A stretch of DNA of 64,000 nt from an uncultured Tenacibaculum sp. (GCF_947499065.1 NZ_CANMMT010000001.1:372001-436000), one strand, 5' to 3'. Positions 54,515 to 63,848 are shown, numbered from the stretch's first letter. A program made the numbers and translations. Notes: generated by a model from the letters alone, not told the origin.

Positions 54515-57223
54515 ATGAAAACAATAATGACAACCGCGCTATTATTCTTAGCTACGGTAGTTTTAGTAGCTCAGAATTCTATTTCTGGTACTATAGTTGA
54601 CAATAACAACGAATCTATTGTAGGTGTTAACGTCATAATTCAAGGGACAGACAAGGGGGTACAAACTGACATGGATGGAAAGTTTGAAATTAAAAATGTT
54701 CCTTCTGGTAATTTTAAATTAGTAATTTCTTTTATTGGTTTTAAAACTAAGGTAATTGATGCAACTGCTTCAAATAATTTAACAGTAACTTTATATGAAG
54801 GAAATGAATTATTACAAGAAGTAGAGGTAACTTCAAGAAACAATAAGTTTTCTCGTAAGAAAACAGCCTATGTTTCTAAATTACCTTTAAAAGACTTAGA
54901 AAACTCTCAAGTTTATTCGACCGTTACTTCTGAATTATTAGAATCCCAAATTATAACTAATGTTGAAGATGCCCTAGTAAATTCTACAGGTATTAGTAAA
55001 TTATGGGAAGCAACCGGAAGAGCTCCTGGTGAGGGAACTGGTTATTTTGCTGTACGTGGTTTTGCTACACAATCACAATTAGTTGACGGAATGCCAGGTT
55101 TTACTTTAAGCGCACTTGATCCTTCTTATATTGAAAGAATTGAGGTGGTAAAAGGACCTTCGGCAACTTTATTTGGTAGTACAGCTACTTCTTTAGGAGG
55201 ATTAATTAATATTGTTACTAAAAAACCTTACAAAGGATTAGGTGGTAGTGTATCTTTTACTGCTGGCTCTTTTGGACTTAACAGACTTTCTTTAGACTAC
55301 AATACTCCTTTATCTGATGATGAAAAAACATACTTCAGATTAAATGCAACAAACTTATCTCAAAATAGTTTTCAGGATGCTGGATTTAAAGATTCTTTCT
55401 TTGTAGCTCCGTCAATTATACATAAAGTAAACAATCGTTTAAACATATCTTTTGGTCTTGAATTTGCAAAAACTTCGCAAACAAACCCATCTATGTTATT
55501 TGTTAACAGATTAGGTCAAGGAAGATTAACAGCTATGTTAGCTCCATTTGGAATTACTCCAACTGTACCGACTAATGTTACTGAATTAAATGTAAATCCT
55601 AAAAAATCTTTTACGTCTAATGATGTTGCTTTAAACAGCTTGAACTTTAACACAAGAACTATTGTAGATTATAAAATTTCTAACGAATGGAGTTCTCAAA
55701 CAATTTTTGCAAGTAGCTATGCAAGAACGAAAGGTTTTTATCAATATAATATTGATGGTGGTGCTGCAGCAATTTTACAATTAGCACCTCTATTATCTGA
55801 CCCAAGATTGGCTCCTGTAAACCCAATTATATCGCCAATCATTACTCCAATGCTTATTGAGTCTGGTACTTTATTAGCTTCACCTTCTTTTACAAGAATT
55901 TTTGATAAGCGTAATGCTAATGCAACTAACTACAATATTCAACAAAACTTTATTGGTGATTTTAAAATTGGTGATTTAAGAAATCGTTTTGTAGGTGGTT
56001 TAGATTTTGTAAGCAGATCTCAACATTCAAGAAATCAAAATGGAAATCCAACAATAACTTCTACTCCAGGTTTTGCACAATTATTAGGGTTCTTTAATAA
56101 TCCACAAGCATTTATACCATTTCCTTTAGATCCAGCTGTGGTCGGTGCATTACAAGCAACAGGACAACAAGTTGGAGGAGGATTTAATGCACTTCCATAT
56201 TTCGATGCGTTTTTAGATGCACAAGGAAATGTAAAAACATCAACATTTACACCTAATGCTGTATACTCACCTACAAAAGCAAGTTTAGAAAATATATTTA
56301 GTAACGTTCCTGTTAATGACTTTAGAACAAATTCTAAGACTTATGCAGCTTACATTTCAAATGTATTAAATGTTACTCCAGAATTAACTGTAAATTTAGG
56401 ATTACGTGTAGATCACTTTGATCAAGATGGTAATACAGCTACTACTGCTGATGATTATACCAAAACTACTTTTTCTCCAAAAGCTGGAGTAGTATATCAA
56501 GTAATCCCTAATGAATTATCTGTATTTGGTAATTACCAAACTGGTTTTGTAAATAAAGACCCTGTTATTACTCAAACTGGTATACAAAACTTTAAACCTA
56601 TAAAAGCAAATCAATTTGAAGGAGGAGTAAAAACAAATTTATTCAATAACAAGTTAAACTTAGGTGCTTCTTATTACCATATTATAGCTAACAACGTTAC
56701 TACAACAGATCCAACTGCTTTCTTAACAACAAATCAAATAGATCTTAAAGAGGTTGTAAGTAAAGGAATCGAATTAGAAGCAAACTCAAGTCCTTTTGTA
56801 GGGTTAAACTTAAGAGCTTCTTATGCTTATAACGATAGTAAAGTTACAGATGCTAACAGTGTATTTGCTAATAGAAATGTTGCTGAACTTTTAAACAGGA
56901 GACCTGAAGAAGCTGGTCCAAAAACTACATATAACTTTTGGGCAGATTATAAATTCCAACAAGGAAAATTCTTAAAGAACATTGGTTTAGGAGCTGGATT
57001 TAATGGAGCTTCAGAGCATTTAACAATTAACAATGCTATTTCTGGAACTTTTACATTACCAAGCTATACTGTATTTAATGCTGGTGCATATTATGATACT
57101 GATAAGTTTAGAGTTGCGTTAAAAGTAAATAATTTAACTAACGAAACTTACTACAAAGGATGGAGTACTGTTAATGCACAAGCTCCAAGAGCTTTCTTAG
57201 GTACTGTAACCTATAAATTTTAA
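54515..57223 (+). CDS. TonB-dependent siderophore receptor 2
   Basis: A 902-residue outer-membrane receptor. Signal peptide 1-19 (ends VLVAQ); carboxypeptidase-regulatory-like domain (about 22-100, ISGTIVDNNNESIVGVNVII); plug with YFAVRGFATQSQLVDGMPGF, RIEVVKGPSATLFGS and GGLINIVTKKPYKG, the siderophore-receptor type; barrel ending LGTVTYKF. It is longer than receptor 1, with a large insertion around residues 410-590 rich in Pro, Leu and Ala (LAPLLSDPRLAPVNPIISPI), probably extended surface loops that set ligand choice. Its promoter and operators mirror those of receptor 1. Downstream are the membrane proteins of the same locus. Confidence 0.92.
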   Translation: MKTIMTTALLFLATVVLVAQNSISGTIVDNNNESIVGVNVIIQGTDKGVQTDMDGKFEIKNVPSGNFKLVISFIGFKTKVIDATASNNLTVTLYEGNELLQEVEVTSRNNKFSRKKTAYVSKLPLKDLENSQVYSTVTSELLESQIITNVEDALVNSTGISKLWEATGRAPGEGTGYFAVRGFATQSQLVDGMPGFTLSALDPSYIERIEVVKGPSATLFGSTATSLGGLINIVTKKPYKGLGGSVSFTAGSFGLNRLSLDYNTPLSDDEKTYFRLNATNLSQNSFQDAGFKDSFFVAPSIIHKVNNRLNISFGLEFAKTSQTNPSMLFVNRLGQGRLTAMLAPFGITPTVPTNVTELNVNPKKSFTSNDVALNSLNFNTRTIVDYKISNEWSSQTIFASSYARTKGFYQYNIDGGAAAILQLAPLLSDPRLAPVNPIISPIITPMLIESGTLLASPSFTRIFDKRNANATNYNIQQNFIGDFKIGDLRNRFVGGLDFVSRSQHSRNQNGNPTITSTPGFAQLLGFFNNPQAFIPFPLDPAVVGALQATGQQVGGGFNALPYFDAFLDAQGNVKTSTFTPNAVYSPTKASLENIFSNVPVNDFRTNSKTYAAYISNVLNVTPELTVNLGLRVDHFDQDGNTATTADDYTKTTFSPKAGVVYQVIPNELSVFGNYQTGFVNKDPVITQTGIQNFKPIKANQFEGGVKTNLFNNKLNLGASYYHIIANNVTTTDPTAFLTTNQIDLKEVVSKGIELEANSSPFVGLNLRASYAYNDSKVTDANSVFANRNVAELLNRRPEEAGPKTTYNFWADYKFQQGKFLKNIGLGAGFNGASEHLTINNAISGTFTLPSYTVFNAGAYYDTDKFRVALKVNNLTNETYYKGWSTVNAQAPRAFLGTVTYKF

Positions 57224-57271
57224 AACTAAACACTTTGTGTAGTATAAATTAATCTATTTAAATAAATGCTT

Positions 57272-57306
57272 CAAAACTCTTAGTCATTTTATGGCTGAGG
57301 GTTTTG
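57272..57306 (+). terminator. Long intercistronic hairpin after siderophore receptor 2
   Basis: CAAAACTCTTAGTCA (57272-57286) pairs over all 15 bases, counting four G-U pairs, with TGGCTGAGGGTTTTG (57292-57306), around TTTTA. Only four U lie at the end of the stem, so termination would be partial. It may lower expression of the downstream membrane genes relative to the receptor. Confidence 0.6.
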
Positions 57307-57323
57307 TAATTAAAAAATAAATA

Positions 57324-57653
57324 ATGATAAGTATTTTAATAGCCATACTATTTTTAGGCTGCTACCTATTTTACAATACTTCACAAAAAACAACTATTGT
57401 TTCAAATAGTTATTTAGAAAAAAGGATACGTAGCAACGAGCAAATATCAAAAATTGTAGGTGGAAGTTTCTTACTAATTACCTTGATAATAGCAGGTATT
57501 CATTTTGGACTATTCTCAGGTATTCTTTTTTGGCTAGTAGCTTTAACAATGCTAATGAGTTTACTAATAGTTATAGCTCCACTAAAGCTTATAAACTATA
57601 AAACTTTAGTTGCTCTTTTTTTTGTTCTCTTATTAATCGAATTCATTTTTTAA
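57324..57653 (+). CDS. Small membrane protein of the siderophore locus (DUF3325-like)
   Basis: A 109-residue protein with an N-terminal helix (1-17), then two or three more hydrophobic segments (about 44-64, 67-88 and 92-108). The pattern resembles DUF3325, small proteins that in Proteobacteria sit next to DUF3649 and PepSY genes in siderophore-uptake loci. Similarity is weak by eye and the context carries much of the call. It starts 17 bp after the hairpin and ends 1 bp before the DUF3649-like gene. Confidence 0.6.
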   Translation: MISILIAILFLGCYLFYNTSQKTTIVSNSYLEKRIRSNEQISKIVGGSFLLITLIIAGIHFGLFSGILFWLVALTMLMSLLIVIAPLKLINYKTLVALFFVLLLIEFIF

Positions 57654-57654
57654 T

Positions 57655-57957
57655 ATGCCTGCAAATCCAAAACATCTAACATCGTCTCCTTGGCAACAAT
57701 TTGCAAAAATATCTTCTGGTATTCTTGGTGGATATATTGTTACTGCTTTATTTCATATGTGTTTGGCTCTATGGCTACCGAACTCAAGAGAAGTTTTAAT
57801 AACCTCTATTTATACACATTTTATAATTTGGTGTGTATTGCTCATTGTTCCTTTCCTTTTTAAAAATGGATGGAAAGCATGGGGACTATATATTCTTATA
57901 TCGATAGTTCTTTATGTGATTTATTATTATGGTAATCAACAAAACCCTTTTGTATAA
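57655..57957 (+). CDS. DUF3649-like small membrane protein
   Basis: A 100-residue protein with a short polar N-terminus and three membrane segments (about 19-38, 48-68 and 72-92). FAKISSGILGGYIVTALFHMCLALWLP and FKNGWKAWGLYI agree with the DUF3649 pattern known from PiuB-type siderophore operons. Its stop codon overlaps the start of the PepSY gene by one base (TAATG), so the two are translationally coupled. Function unknown; probably an accessory of the reductase. Confidence 0.65.
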   Translation: MPANPKHLTSSPWQQFAKISSGILGGYIVTALFHMCLALWLPNSREVLITSIYTHFIIWCVLLIVPFLFKNGWKAWGLYILISIVLYVIYYYGNQQNPFV

Positions 57958-60026
57958 TGAGTAAAAGAAACTACAATGTATTTTTTAATACACATACAGT
58001 AAGTGGTATTGTTATTAGTGTAGCTTTATACGTTATCTTTTTTGCTGGAGCTTTTGCTTTATTTAAAGACGAAATTGAAATATGGGAAAACGGAAAGCAT
58101 TCTAAAAATATAGCTAGAGAAAAAATAGACTACGATTTTTTATTAAATAAATTATCTGAAAACAATCATTTAACTAGTAGAGATATTCGTTTTTATTTAG
58201 GTCATAAAGACGATAATATTTATGTATTAACTACTCCTGCTAAGGATACTATAGACATTCCTGAAAAAGCAAAATATCAAAGCTATGAATCGATAAACAT
58301 TCATACTGGTGAAACTGCTACTTATACCGAAAAATATAGTTTAGGTGAGTTTTTATATCGCTTGCACTTCTTAACACAAATACCCGTAATAGGTGTTTAT
58401 TTAGCCGGTTTTATTTCATTATTCTTTTTGTTTGCTATTGTAACTGGAGTTATAGTTCATTGGAAAAAAATTGTTTCAAACTTTTATCAATTCAACCCCA
58501 AAAATGCTTTAAAGCGAGTTTGGACTGATGCACATACAGCATTAGGTGTGATTGGTTTGCCTTTTCAATTTATGTATGCCGTTACTGGAGCTTACTTCTG
58601 CTTAAGTATTTTGGTTTTAATTCCTGCTAACTTTTTATACAATGGAGATCAAGATAAATTAATGGAAGATTTACGTCCTGATCGAAAAGTGTATGAATGG
58701 GTTCAAAAAACCGATAAGCAGCTTCCTAGTGTTAATGATTTCGTTGAAAAGAATACTAATCGCTGGGATGATTTTAATCCTGAATATGTGCTTATAAAAA
58801 ACTATGGAGGCACAAATATGAAATATGTTCTTTTAGGCGCATTAGATCCTAAAGAACGTCTTCTAAGTTCTGGAAATGTTATTTATGATTTTGAAACTGG
58901 AAAAACTACTGTTAATAGAGACCCAAATGAAGCTAAATATACTGATGATATTCAATTGTCAATGGGACGTTTGCATTTTGGTAATTTTGGTGGCGTTGCT
59001 GTTAAAATCATCTATTTCATATTAGCTTTAATTACTTGTTTTGTAATTATAACTGGAGTATTAATCTGGATTGAAGCTCGTAATAAAAAGAGCATGACTT
59101 TACGTCAACGATTATATACAGCAAAAGTTGGACATATTTATATGGCTATTTGTCTTTCTTTATTTCCAGTAATTGCTTTATTCTTTTTAATAGTTAAAAT
59201 ACTTCCTGAAGAATATTTAACTCAAAAAATGTCAATCTTAAACAACTGGTTTTTTATTGTTTGGCTTATATGTATTCTATTCTTCAGATTTAAACGCAAT
59301 AACTATTTCACTAATAAAGTAACCTTACTAACTGGTGCTATTTTAGGATTCTTAGTTCCTATTGCCAGTGGAATTAAATCAAACAATTGGATTTGGAATA
59401 CTTATAAAAACAACCAATTTGATATCTTAACTATTGATTTATTATGGATAATTCTATCTGCTACAGCACTATTTATATACTTTAAAATAAAGCTATCTGT
59501 ACAAGAGCAAAGCGCTTTTAACAAACATAAAATTGACTACAAAAACATTAAGACTTTAAAATTAGAAGAGAAAAATAAATTACAACAAACAAAACCAAAA
59601 ATTATGGAAAACACGACTATACAACAAGGTTCTTTATCTCTAAGAACAAAAATTATTATTCTATGGATCTTTTTAGCTATTGGCTGGATTGTTCATCATA
59701 TGTATGGATTATTTAACATTTACTACAATGAAACTTTAGTAATGAAAGATGCTACTGGTGAAGCTCCTCTGATTCATCATATATACCGAATTTTATTTGA
59801 AGGTATGTGTTTATTATTTGCTTTATTGTCTATAGAAATTTCTAAAAAATGGTTCAAAATTGCCTCTATTGTTTGGGCTAGCATTGCTGCTATCTATAAC
59901 ATTTATCACTTTTTTGAAGCTATTATGCATGAATCAAGTAATATTTCAGAAATCTTTATGCTTACGCTAGTTGCAATAGCAAGTACTCTTTTAGTTATTA
60001 ATATTAATAAATGGATTAAAAGTTAG
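57957..60026 (+). CDS. PepSY-type ferrisiderophore reductase-like membrane protein with extra C-terminal membrane domain
   Basis: A 689-residue inner-membrane protein. Residues 1-400 are a PepSY-associated membrane protein like FoxB/PiuB, which reduce ferric siderophores in the periplasm with two hemes: membrane segments at about 18-38, 143-168, 198-225 and 345-372, and conserved histidines in NTHTVSG, YRLHFLTQ, GVIVHWKK, DAHTALG and MGRLHFGN. More helices follow (about 390-530). From M550 (59604) comes a separate four-helix domain with HH in WIVHHMYG and LIHHIYR and YHFFEAIMH. M550 may be an internal start or the scar of a gene fusion. It is coupled to the DUF3649-like gene and followed by a terminator hairpin. 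Confidence 0.82.
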   Translation: MSKRNYNVFFNTHTVSGIVISVALYVIFFAGAFALFKDEIEIWENGKHSKNIAREKIDYDFLLNKLSENNHLTSRDIRFYLGHKDDNIYVLTTPAKDTIDIPEKAKYQSYESINIHTGETATYTEKYSLGEFLYRLHFLTQIPVIGVYLAGFISLFFLFAIVTGVIVHWKKIVSNFYQFNPKNALKRVWTDAHTALGVIGLPFQFMYAVTGAYFCLSILVLIPANFLYNGDQDKLMEDLRPDRKVYEWVQKTDKQLPSVNDFVEKNTNRWDDFNPEYVLIKNYGGTNMKYVLLGALDPKERLLSSGNVIYDFETGKTTVNRDPNEAKYTDDIQLSMGRLHFGNFGGVAVKIIYFILALITCFVIITGVLIWIEARNKKSMTLRQRLYTAKVGHIYMAICLSLFPVIALFFLIVKILPEEYLTQKMSILNNWFFIVWLICILFFRFKRNNYFTNKVTLLTGAILGFLVPIASGIKSNNWIWNTYKNNQFDILTIDLLWIILSATALFIYFKIKLSVQEQSAFNKHKIDYKNIKTLKLEEKNKLQQTKPKIMENTTIQQGSLSLRTKIIILWIFLAIGWIVHHMYGLFNIYYNETLVMKDATGEAPLIHHIYRILFEGMCLLFALLSIEISKKWFKIASIVWASIAAIYNIYHFFEAIMHESSNISEIFMLTLVAIASTLLVININKWIKS

Positions 60027-60030
60027 ATAA

Positions 60031-60055
60031 AGGCTTATTAATTATTTATAGGCCT
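60031..60055 (+). terminator. Probable terminator after the PepSY gene
   Basis: AGGCTTAT (60031-60038) pairs with ATAGGCCT (60048-60055), one G-U pair, followed by AT-rich then T-rich sequence. It separates the PepSY gene from the AraC-type gene. Confidence 0.5.
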
Positions 60056-60083
60056 ATTATCTATTTCCTTTTGTCCCCCGTTT

Positions 60084-61052
60084 ATGGAAATTCTAATAGC
60101 CAACAACCAAACATCGCAGTTAAAAAAAATACTGCAACTTCAATCTAAAAGTATAGACTGTGGTATTAAAACTTCAGTCTATACTATTAATCCTGTATAT
60201 GGCGAAGGTTTTATTATAAGCTACTTTTTTGACGGCTTATTAATCAATATTATCAGCGCTAAATTTAAAGAGGACTTTTTATTTATATCTAAACACAACT
60301 TAAGTGCTTTAGAACTCTCTGTTTTAATGGAAGGTGAAAAAATTATTCGCTCTTCAAACTTTAAAAGTGATTTGATTCTTGAAAAAAATGAAAGCTATCT
60401 TTTATACGATGATTGTGAAAGTAAAAAGATTATTTTTTATAAAGACAAACCTCTCAAAGAAGTAAAAATTAGGATGTATGATGACTTCATTAAAAAGCAT
60501 CAAATGCAAGTTCTTTTATCAAACGATAAAACACTTAGTTTAAAAAAATCTAATCGAAATTTCACACATCAGCTAACTTCAAAAATGGAAGAAGTTGTTT
60601 CTGAAATACTTTCAAATTCTCAAAAAGGATTACTAAAAAGGATTTTTTTAGAATCTAAAACGTTAGAATTGTTACATCTTCAGTTAAATTTTCAAGCAAA
60701 GAAAACCTATAATTCAGATAATATTTTAAAGAAAATATATAGAGTAGAAACCATACTTCAAACCAATCTACACAAACAAATATCTATTGAGCAATTAGCT
60801 CGAATGGTGTTGTTAAATCAGAATGTTTTAAAAAATGAATTTAAGAAATTGTTTGGTGAAACTATTTTTAATTACACTAAAAAGTTAAGAATGAGTAAAG
60901 CTAAAAACTTTCTAATCCATACTCAAAAACCTGTTTATGAAATAGCAGACATGGTAGGATATAAAAATCCTACCCATTTTACTGCTGCTTTTAAAAAGTT
61001 TGAGAAAATAACTCCCAAAGAATTTCGTAAAAACCATGTTTATATTCCTTAA
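60084..61052 (+). CDS. AraC-family regulator (PchR-like) of the siderophore locus
   Basis: A 322-residue transcription factor. The C-terminal AraC DNA-binding domain (about residues 215-320) has both helix-turn-helix motifs: ISIEQLARMVLLNQNVLKNEFK, split at the first recognition helix, and VYEIADMVGYKNPTHFTAAFKK; the ending TPKEFRKN is canonical. The N-terminal 200 residues lack a cupin motif and resemble PchR-type siderophore sensors, with a polar beta-rich domain. Its place directly after the receptors and reductase suggests that it activates them when the ferric siderophore is present, with Fur as the iron gate. Start ATG at 60084. It is convergent with the RpfF-like gene, stops 1 bp apart. 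Confidence 0.87.
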   Translation: MEILIANNQTSQLKKILQLQSKSIDCGIKTSVYTINPVYGEGFIISYFFDGLLINIISAKFKEDFLFISKHNLSALELSVLMEGEKIIRSSNFKSDLILEKNESYLLYDDCESKKIIFYKDKPLKEVKIRMYDDFIKKHQMQVLLSNDKTLSLKKSNRNFTHQLTSKMEEVVSEILSNSQKGLLKRIFLESKTLELLHLQLNFQAKKTYNSDNILKKIYRVETILQTNLHKQISIEQLARMVLLNQNVLKNEFKKLFGETIFNYTKKLRMSKAKNFLIHTQKPVYEIADMVGYKNPTHFTAAFKKFEKITPKEFRKNHVYIP

Positions 61053-61053
61053 A

Positions 61054-61884
61054 CTAGGATTTACATTCCTGCTTTAATTTTCTTAACTGAGCGTTAATCA
61101 TAAGTTCCATTCTACGTAAGCTTTCACTCTCTAAACTCATACAAGCATCTACCCACATATTTGTAATATCTCCTAGTTCACTTTTTTGTAGAGGAAAAAC
61201 TCTTTTAATGCATTTATAGTGGTTGTATTTAAAACTAAAACTCGATTTATTTAAATAATTAACTACAGCTTCTATTCCTGATTCATTTGTAAAAATATTG
61301 TCCACCAGCCCCATTTCTTCAACTTCTTTTGCTTTGTATACATTTCCTGTATTTAAAACTTCTAGAGCCGTTTTTATATTTAATTTTCTACATAAAAAAC
61401 TATAGGCTCCCATCCCTGGAAAAAGGTGAAATTTATTTTCTGGTAAGCAAAACTTTGCTGATTCATGAGATAATATAATGTCATGCGCCATTGCACATTC
61501 AAATCCACCTCCATAGGCATTTCCTTCAACCAAAGCAATGCTTAAAACAGGTAAATCAAACGTATTATAAATGTTATAAATAGCATCTATACATAAATTA
61601 GCATACTCCTCTAAAGCTGTTTTATTATGAGATTTTATATTTTTTAAAAAGTAAGGTAAATCGCCTCCCATATTATATACCTCATCATGAGTTGATGCTG
61701 ACACAATGTATTTTAATGGGTACCCATTGTCTGAAAACATCATTTTTAAGTCTTTCTTCAACTCATTAAACTCTCTCAATATACCGATTGAAAAATTAGG
61801 AACTCCTTCTGATTTGATACTCCAAAGCACAAGCTCATACTCTGGATAATAGTTTACTTTAAAATTTTCATATTGTTTTATCAT
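61054..61884 (-). CDS. RpfF-like crotonase (putative DSF fatty-acid signal synthase)
   Basis: A 276-residue enoyl-CoA hydratase superfamily protein. Unlike catabolic crotonases it matches RpfF, the dual thioesterase-dehydratase that makes cis-2-unsaturated DSF signals from 3-hydroxyacyl-ACP. The oxyanion segment is NMGGDL (71-76); both catalytic glutamates are present, E129 in GNAYGGGFEC and E149 in CLPENKFHLFPGMGAYSF, 20 residues apart as E141 and E161 in Xanthomonas RpfF. The C-terminal helix WVDACMSLESESLRRMELM is also RpfF-type. It is the last gene of a minus-strand operon, 23 bp after a fatty-acid-hydroxylase-like gene. No RpfC, RpfG or RpfR is in the window. The product fatty acid is inference. 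Confidence 0.85.
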   Translation of the reverse strand: MIKQYENFKVNYYPEYELVLWSIKSEGVPNFSIGILREFNELKKDLKMMFSDNGYPLKYIVSASTHDEVYNMGGDLPYFLKNIKSHNKTALEEYANLCIDAIYNIYNTFDLPVLSIALVEGNAYGGGFECAMAHDIILSHESAKFCLPENKFHLFPGMGAYSFLCRKLNIKTALEVLNTGNVYKAKEVEEMGLVDNIFTNESGIEAVVNYLNKSSFSFKYNHYKCIKRVFPLQKSELGDITNMWVDACMSLESESLRRMELMINAQLRKLKQECKS

Positions 61885-61907
61885 TGTCCTATTTTTTTAG
61901 ATGTATT

Positions 61908-62828
61908 CTAAGACACATCTGTTTTACATTTATTTAACCAAGCTTCATCTCTATAAGCTTTGGCTTTTTTCCCACCATCAATATGATTCCAACCTGGTGG
62001 CATAAAAATGTATTTTACTTTATCTGAAAAAGTAGGCGCTTTTTTAACGTCATTCCATAACTCTTTCCACATTAAAAATTGCACATCCGAAAAACTCTCA
62101 CTATTCAAAGTATCATGCATAATTCCATAAGAAATTTTCTCATTATCTAACTCTTTCTGAAATGTTTTGAAAATGCGGTCCCAAATACTAAATGTTTCTC
62201 CATAATTTCTATCTAAATAAATATGGTTTTTTGCATGGTGAACCCTATGAACTGAAGGTGTTATTAATATTTTATCTAACCATTTTTGTTTCCCTATAAC
62301 TTTTTCGTTTACATGCGTTAAAGTTGCATACAAACGTGCAATAGGCTCGATGATAAATATCATTAATGGATGAAAACCTAATATAGGTAACCATATAAAG
62401 TTAAATGGTGTAAAAAACACATCGAATATGGAACCTCTAGCAACCACAGTTAAATTCATATCTTCCGCTGTATGATGTACTCCGTGAATACACCATAAAA
62501 CACGAACTTTGTGCCCTAAAAAATGAATAAAAAACACTGTAAAATCATATAATAAATAAGCTATAATCCATACATACCATTGAAAACCTAGGTCAAACAA
62601 CCTATGTTCGTATAACAAAAACATTGTACCAACAATGAATACTTTAGATAATAAAAAGTAAGGAATACTTTGTACTATATATGATAATATACTAACCACT
62701 CCTTCTTTTTTTCTTTCAACATAATTAGTTAAAATAAGGATTCCCCATTCTACCAACATAAGTGCAAGTACTATTACACTCATATGCTCTAACTGCCCTA
62801 CTATTTTTTCTATAGATGATAAATCCAT
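61908..62828 (-). CDS. Sterol desaturase/fatty acid hydroxylase superfamily membrane enzyme
   Basis: A 306-residue membrane di-iron oxygenase. The histidine boxes are complete: H102-x3-H106 (HFLGH), H115-x2-H118-H119 (HGVHH) and H194-x2-H197-H198 (HRVHH), followed by the family end motif LDRNYGETFSIWDRIF. Membrane segments lie at about 18-36, 45-72 and 85-103. Relatives hydroxylate or desaturate sterols, fatty acids, sphingolipids or carotenoids. Its position between an RpfF-like gene and a secreted esterase (2 bp gap) suggests a fatty-acyl substrate, which is inference. The C-terminal 60 residues, rich in Trp and Lys, are soluble. Confidence 0.88.
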   Translation of the reverse strand: MDLSSIEKIVGQLEHMSVIVLALMLVEWGILILTNYVERKKEGVVSILSYIVQSIPYFLLSKVFIVGTMFLLYEHRLFDLGFQWYVWIIAYLLYDFTVFFIHFLGHKVRVLWCIHGVHHTAEDMNLTVVARGSIFDVFFTPFNFIWLPILGFHPLMIFIIEPIARLYATLTHVNEKVIGKQKWLDKILITPSVHRVHHAKNHIYLDRNYGETFSIWDRIFKTFQKELDNEKISYGIMHDTLNSESFSDVQFLMWKELWNDVKKAPTFSDKVKYIFMPPGWNHIDGGKKAKAYRDEAWLNKCKTDVS

Positions 62829-62830
62829 TT

Positions 62831-63847
62831 CTATAAATTATTATTTAAAAAAGTACATATTTGCATTACTGCCGCTTTAGAAGCTTCTGTTTCTCTCAAA
62901 GGATTCAGCACAATAAAATCATGAATAGTTCCTCCATATCTTGTTGAAATTACTGGTACCTCAGCCATTCTTAATTTTTTAGCATATGCTTCTCCTTCAT
63001 CTCTTAACACATCATACTCTGCTGTAATTAAAAGTGTTTTAGGTAAATTTTTAAGCTCTTCTAAACTTGCTCTTAAAGGTGCTACTGTTGAAAATAAATG
63101 TGTTTCCTTTTTAGGTGCATACACTTTCCAAAACCATTTCATTGTATCTCTTGTTAAATAGTGTCCTTTAGAAAATTGTTCGTAAGACCCTGTATTCAGA
63201 TTCGTATCCGTTACTGGGTACAATAATATTTGACCTTTAAGCTTAGGAACACCTTTCTCTTTTGCCATCATAGCAACAGCTGTTGCCATATTTCCTCCAG
63301 CACTATCTCCTCCTACTATAATTTTAGTAGGGTCTAAACCATATTTTTTTCCATATTTTGAAACAAATAATGTTGCTAAATAACCTTCTTCGTTGGCTAC
63401 TGGATATTGCACCTCTGGCGCTCTTGAATAATCAACAAAAACAACTCCTATATTTGCTTTTAAAGCAATATCTCTCATTAATCTTTTGTGAGTCTCAAAA
63501 CTATTGAATACCCATCCTCCTCCATGGAAATAAATTAAAGTAGGTAGTAGTTTCCTTCTTTTTTTAGGCTTTACTATTACTACCTTGACATCTTTATTTT
63601 CTTGTTTAAAAACCGCCTTAGTAAAGGTTACTTTTGTATAAGTTAATGTTGAATCTTGCTGCATATACTCCATAGCATTTCTACCAACATCCAATGGTAA
63701 TTCTTGCAATGGTGCTCCATCATAGGAATGTACTGCTTCCAGAAATTTCTGAACTTTAGAATCTAAACCATAACTTCCAGCTAGTTTTGTTTGAGCTATG
63801 GATGTAAATTGTAATAAAACAATTATAATAACTAATAACTTTCTCAT
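62831..63847 (-). CDS. Exported alpha/beta hydrolase (hormone-sensitive-lipase-type esterase)
   Basis: A 338-residue serine esterase. Signal peptide 1-19 (MRKLLVIIIVLLQFTSIAQ) puts it in the periplasm or outside. The oxyanion motif HGGGW is at 108-112 and the nucleophile elbow GGDSAGG carries S182; D279 (EYDVLRDEG) and H309 (GTIHDFIV) complete the triad. It is thus of the HSL (bacterial acetyl-esterase/lipase) family, acting on short or medium acyl esters. It is 1 bp after the upstream partial gene and 2 bp before the hydroxylase gene, so lies in the middle of the operon. It may act on the lipid product of this operon; this is inference. Confidence 0.9.
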   Translation of the reverse strand: MRKLLVIIIVLLQFTSIAQTKLAGSYGLDSKVQKFLEAVHSYDGAPLQELPLDVGRNAMEYMQQDSTLTYTKVTFTKAVFKQENKDVKVVIVKPKKRRKLLPTLIYFHGGGWVFNSFETHKRLMRDIALKANIGVVFVDYSRAPEVQYPVANEEGYLATLFVSKYGKKYGLDPTKIIVGGDSAGGNMATAVAMMAKEKGVPKLKGQILLYPVTDTNLNTGSYEQFSKGHYLTRDTMKWFWKVYAPKKETHLFSTVAPLRASLEELKNLPKTLLITAEYDVLRDEGEAYAKKLRMAEVPVISTRYGGTIHDFIVLNPLRETEASKAAVMQICTFLNNNL

Positions 63848-63848
63848 A

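Noticed and set aside
61054..61884. Ordinary catabolic enoyl-CoA hydratase
   Set aside because: The CLPENKFHLFPGMGAYSF block, the 20-residue spacing of E129 and E149 and the C-terminal WVDACMSLESESLRRME helix fit RpfF better, and no beta-oxidation genes adjoin.
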